In this document: positions 63,742 through 64,000 of the stretch, one piece after another
How the letters are laid out: each line of letters opens with the position of its first letter
Numbering within the stretch: the stretch's first letter is position 1
Assembly: GCA_032622095.1 (NCBI GenBank)
Contig: CP136063.1
Coordinates: 120,610,723-120,674,722 of the forward strand
Source of the DNA: Siphonodentalium dalli
Lineage: Eukaryota > Mollusca > Scaphopoda > Gadilida > Siphonodentaliidae
Direction: 5' to 3'
DNA length: 64,000 nt
Notes under the pieces: model-generated
Told to the model about the DNA's origin: nothing
Seen by the model: the letters and a program-made list of their open reading frames with translations, nothing else
The model's database searches: none
Translations under genes and position numbers: made by a program

Positions 63742-63791
63742 TAATTTACTCATAAAATTATAACTTGATAAATCACATTGTTAAATTTTAT

Positions 63792-64000
63792 TGAATCATT
63801 TCCACCAGGTGCATTCCCACGGTTTCGACAGATCAAAATGTTTAAACAAAATTTGGGGCAAAGAGACTTCAAGGCACTAGCTATCAATCAACCACATATT
63901 GCTGCCATTGATTTCCATACCATGTTATATGTCTGTTTTTTTTCTTTATTTTTTGTATGTGTACATGTACATGTATATTGCCATACCCGAATGTATTTGT
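63792..64000. other. Flanking host sequence, nothing recognised
   Basis: Short AT-rich stretch after the DIRS element, with GTACATGTACATGTATA near 63960. The window ends here. Confidence 0.4.

Larger units (their letters stand above)
58659..63791 (+). mobile_element. DIRS1-like tyrosine-recombinase retrotransposon, near full length, decayed
   Basis: About 5.13 kb. It has inverted terminal repeats, a gag-like frame, a reverse transcriptase/RNase H frame, a tyrosine recombinase in an overlapping frame, and an internal complementary region (63394-63507) that matches both termini fused. This architecture, without LTRs, integrase or protease, defines DIRS1-like elements. Both outer ends share the 9 bp AAATTTTAT (58659-58667, 63783-63791), and the internal region contains one copy of it at the joint, as expected for recombinase-mediated circle insertion without target duplication. 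Gag has three in-frame stops, RT has one, and RNase H has two frame changes, so this copy is inactive as a whole. Confidence 0.92.

Overview
This is animal nuclear DNA: AT-rich, intron-bearing and crowded with transposable elements. The tandem ~150-165 bp core repeats followed by ACGG/ACAG microsatellite resemble the pearl-type (Helitron-related) elements known from bivalves, so a bivalve or other mollusc is the most likely source. That assignment is an inference from repeats, not a species identification.

One host gene is clear. On the minus strand, nine coding exons between 38156 and 10792 encode a cAMP-specific phosphodiesterase of the PDE4 (dunce) family. Eight exons carry the linker, the whole catalytic domain and the C-terminal tail. 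All eight splice joins are in phase, and every metal-binding and nucleotide-binding residue I checked is present. The ninth, most 5' exon (37568-38156) encodes a novel Ser/Tyr-rich then Cys-rich N-terminus of 196 residues and joins the common exons in the correct phase. A TATA box, an inverted CCAAT box and a CRE-like site lie 390-550 bp upstream of its start codon. The model is a UCR-less short isoform of 635 aa. UCR1/UCR2 exons were not found and may lie beyond 64000.

Layout: 1-10791 is the 3' flank of PDE4, with a Helitron-like element, pearl-like repeats and foldback MITEs. 10792-38156 is the PDE4 gene. Its introns hold a CR1/L2-type LINE fragment split by a hAT element with a perfect 8-bp target duplication, TTAA-flanked piggyBac-like MITEs, TA-flanked palindromic MITEs, pearl-like repeats, and a CpG-rich patch with a perfect CRE at 23.96-24.53 kb. 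38157-38720 is the putative promoter. 38721-58658 has no recognised gene. It holds two large minisatellites (a 30-bp unit at 41.55-42.73 kb and a 36-bp unit at 48.17-51.76 kb), a 2.4-kb inverted-repeat element with thirteen ~163-bp cores (52230-54662), a 316-bp hAT MITE, several foldback elements and a Helitron (57017-58046). 58659-63791 is an almost complete DIRS1-like tyrosine-recombinase retrotransposon on the plus strand, with inverted terminal repeats and an internal complementary region. Its gag and RT/RNase H frames are broken but the recombinase frame is open.

Most long open frames in the window (over 1100 codons on both strands in the 36-bp array, 360-410 codons in the 30-bp array, Ser/Leu frames over the GA microsatellite) are consequences of repeat periods or composition. 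I do not call them genes.
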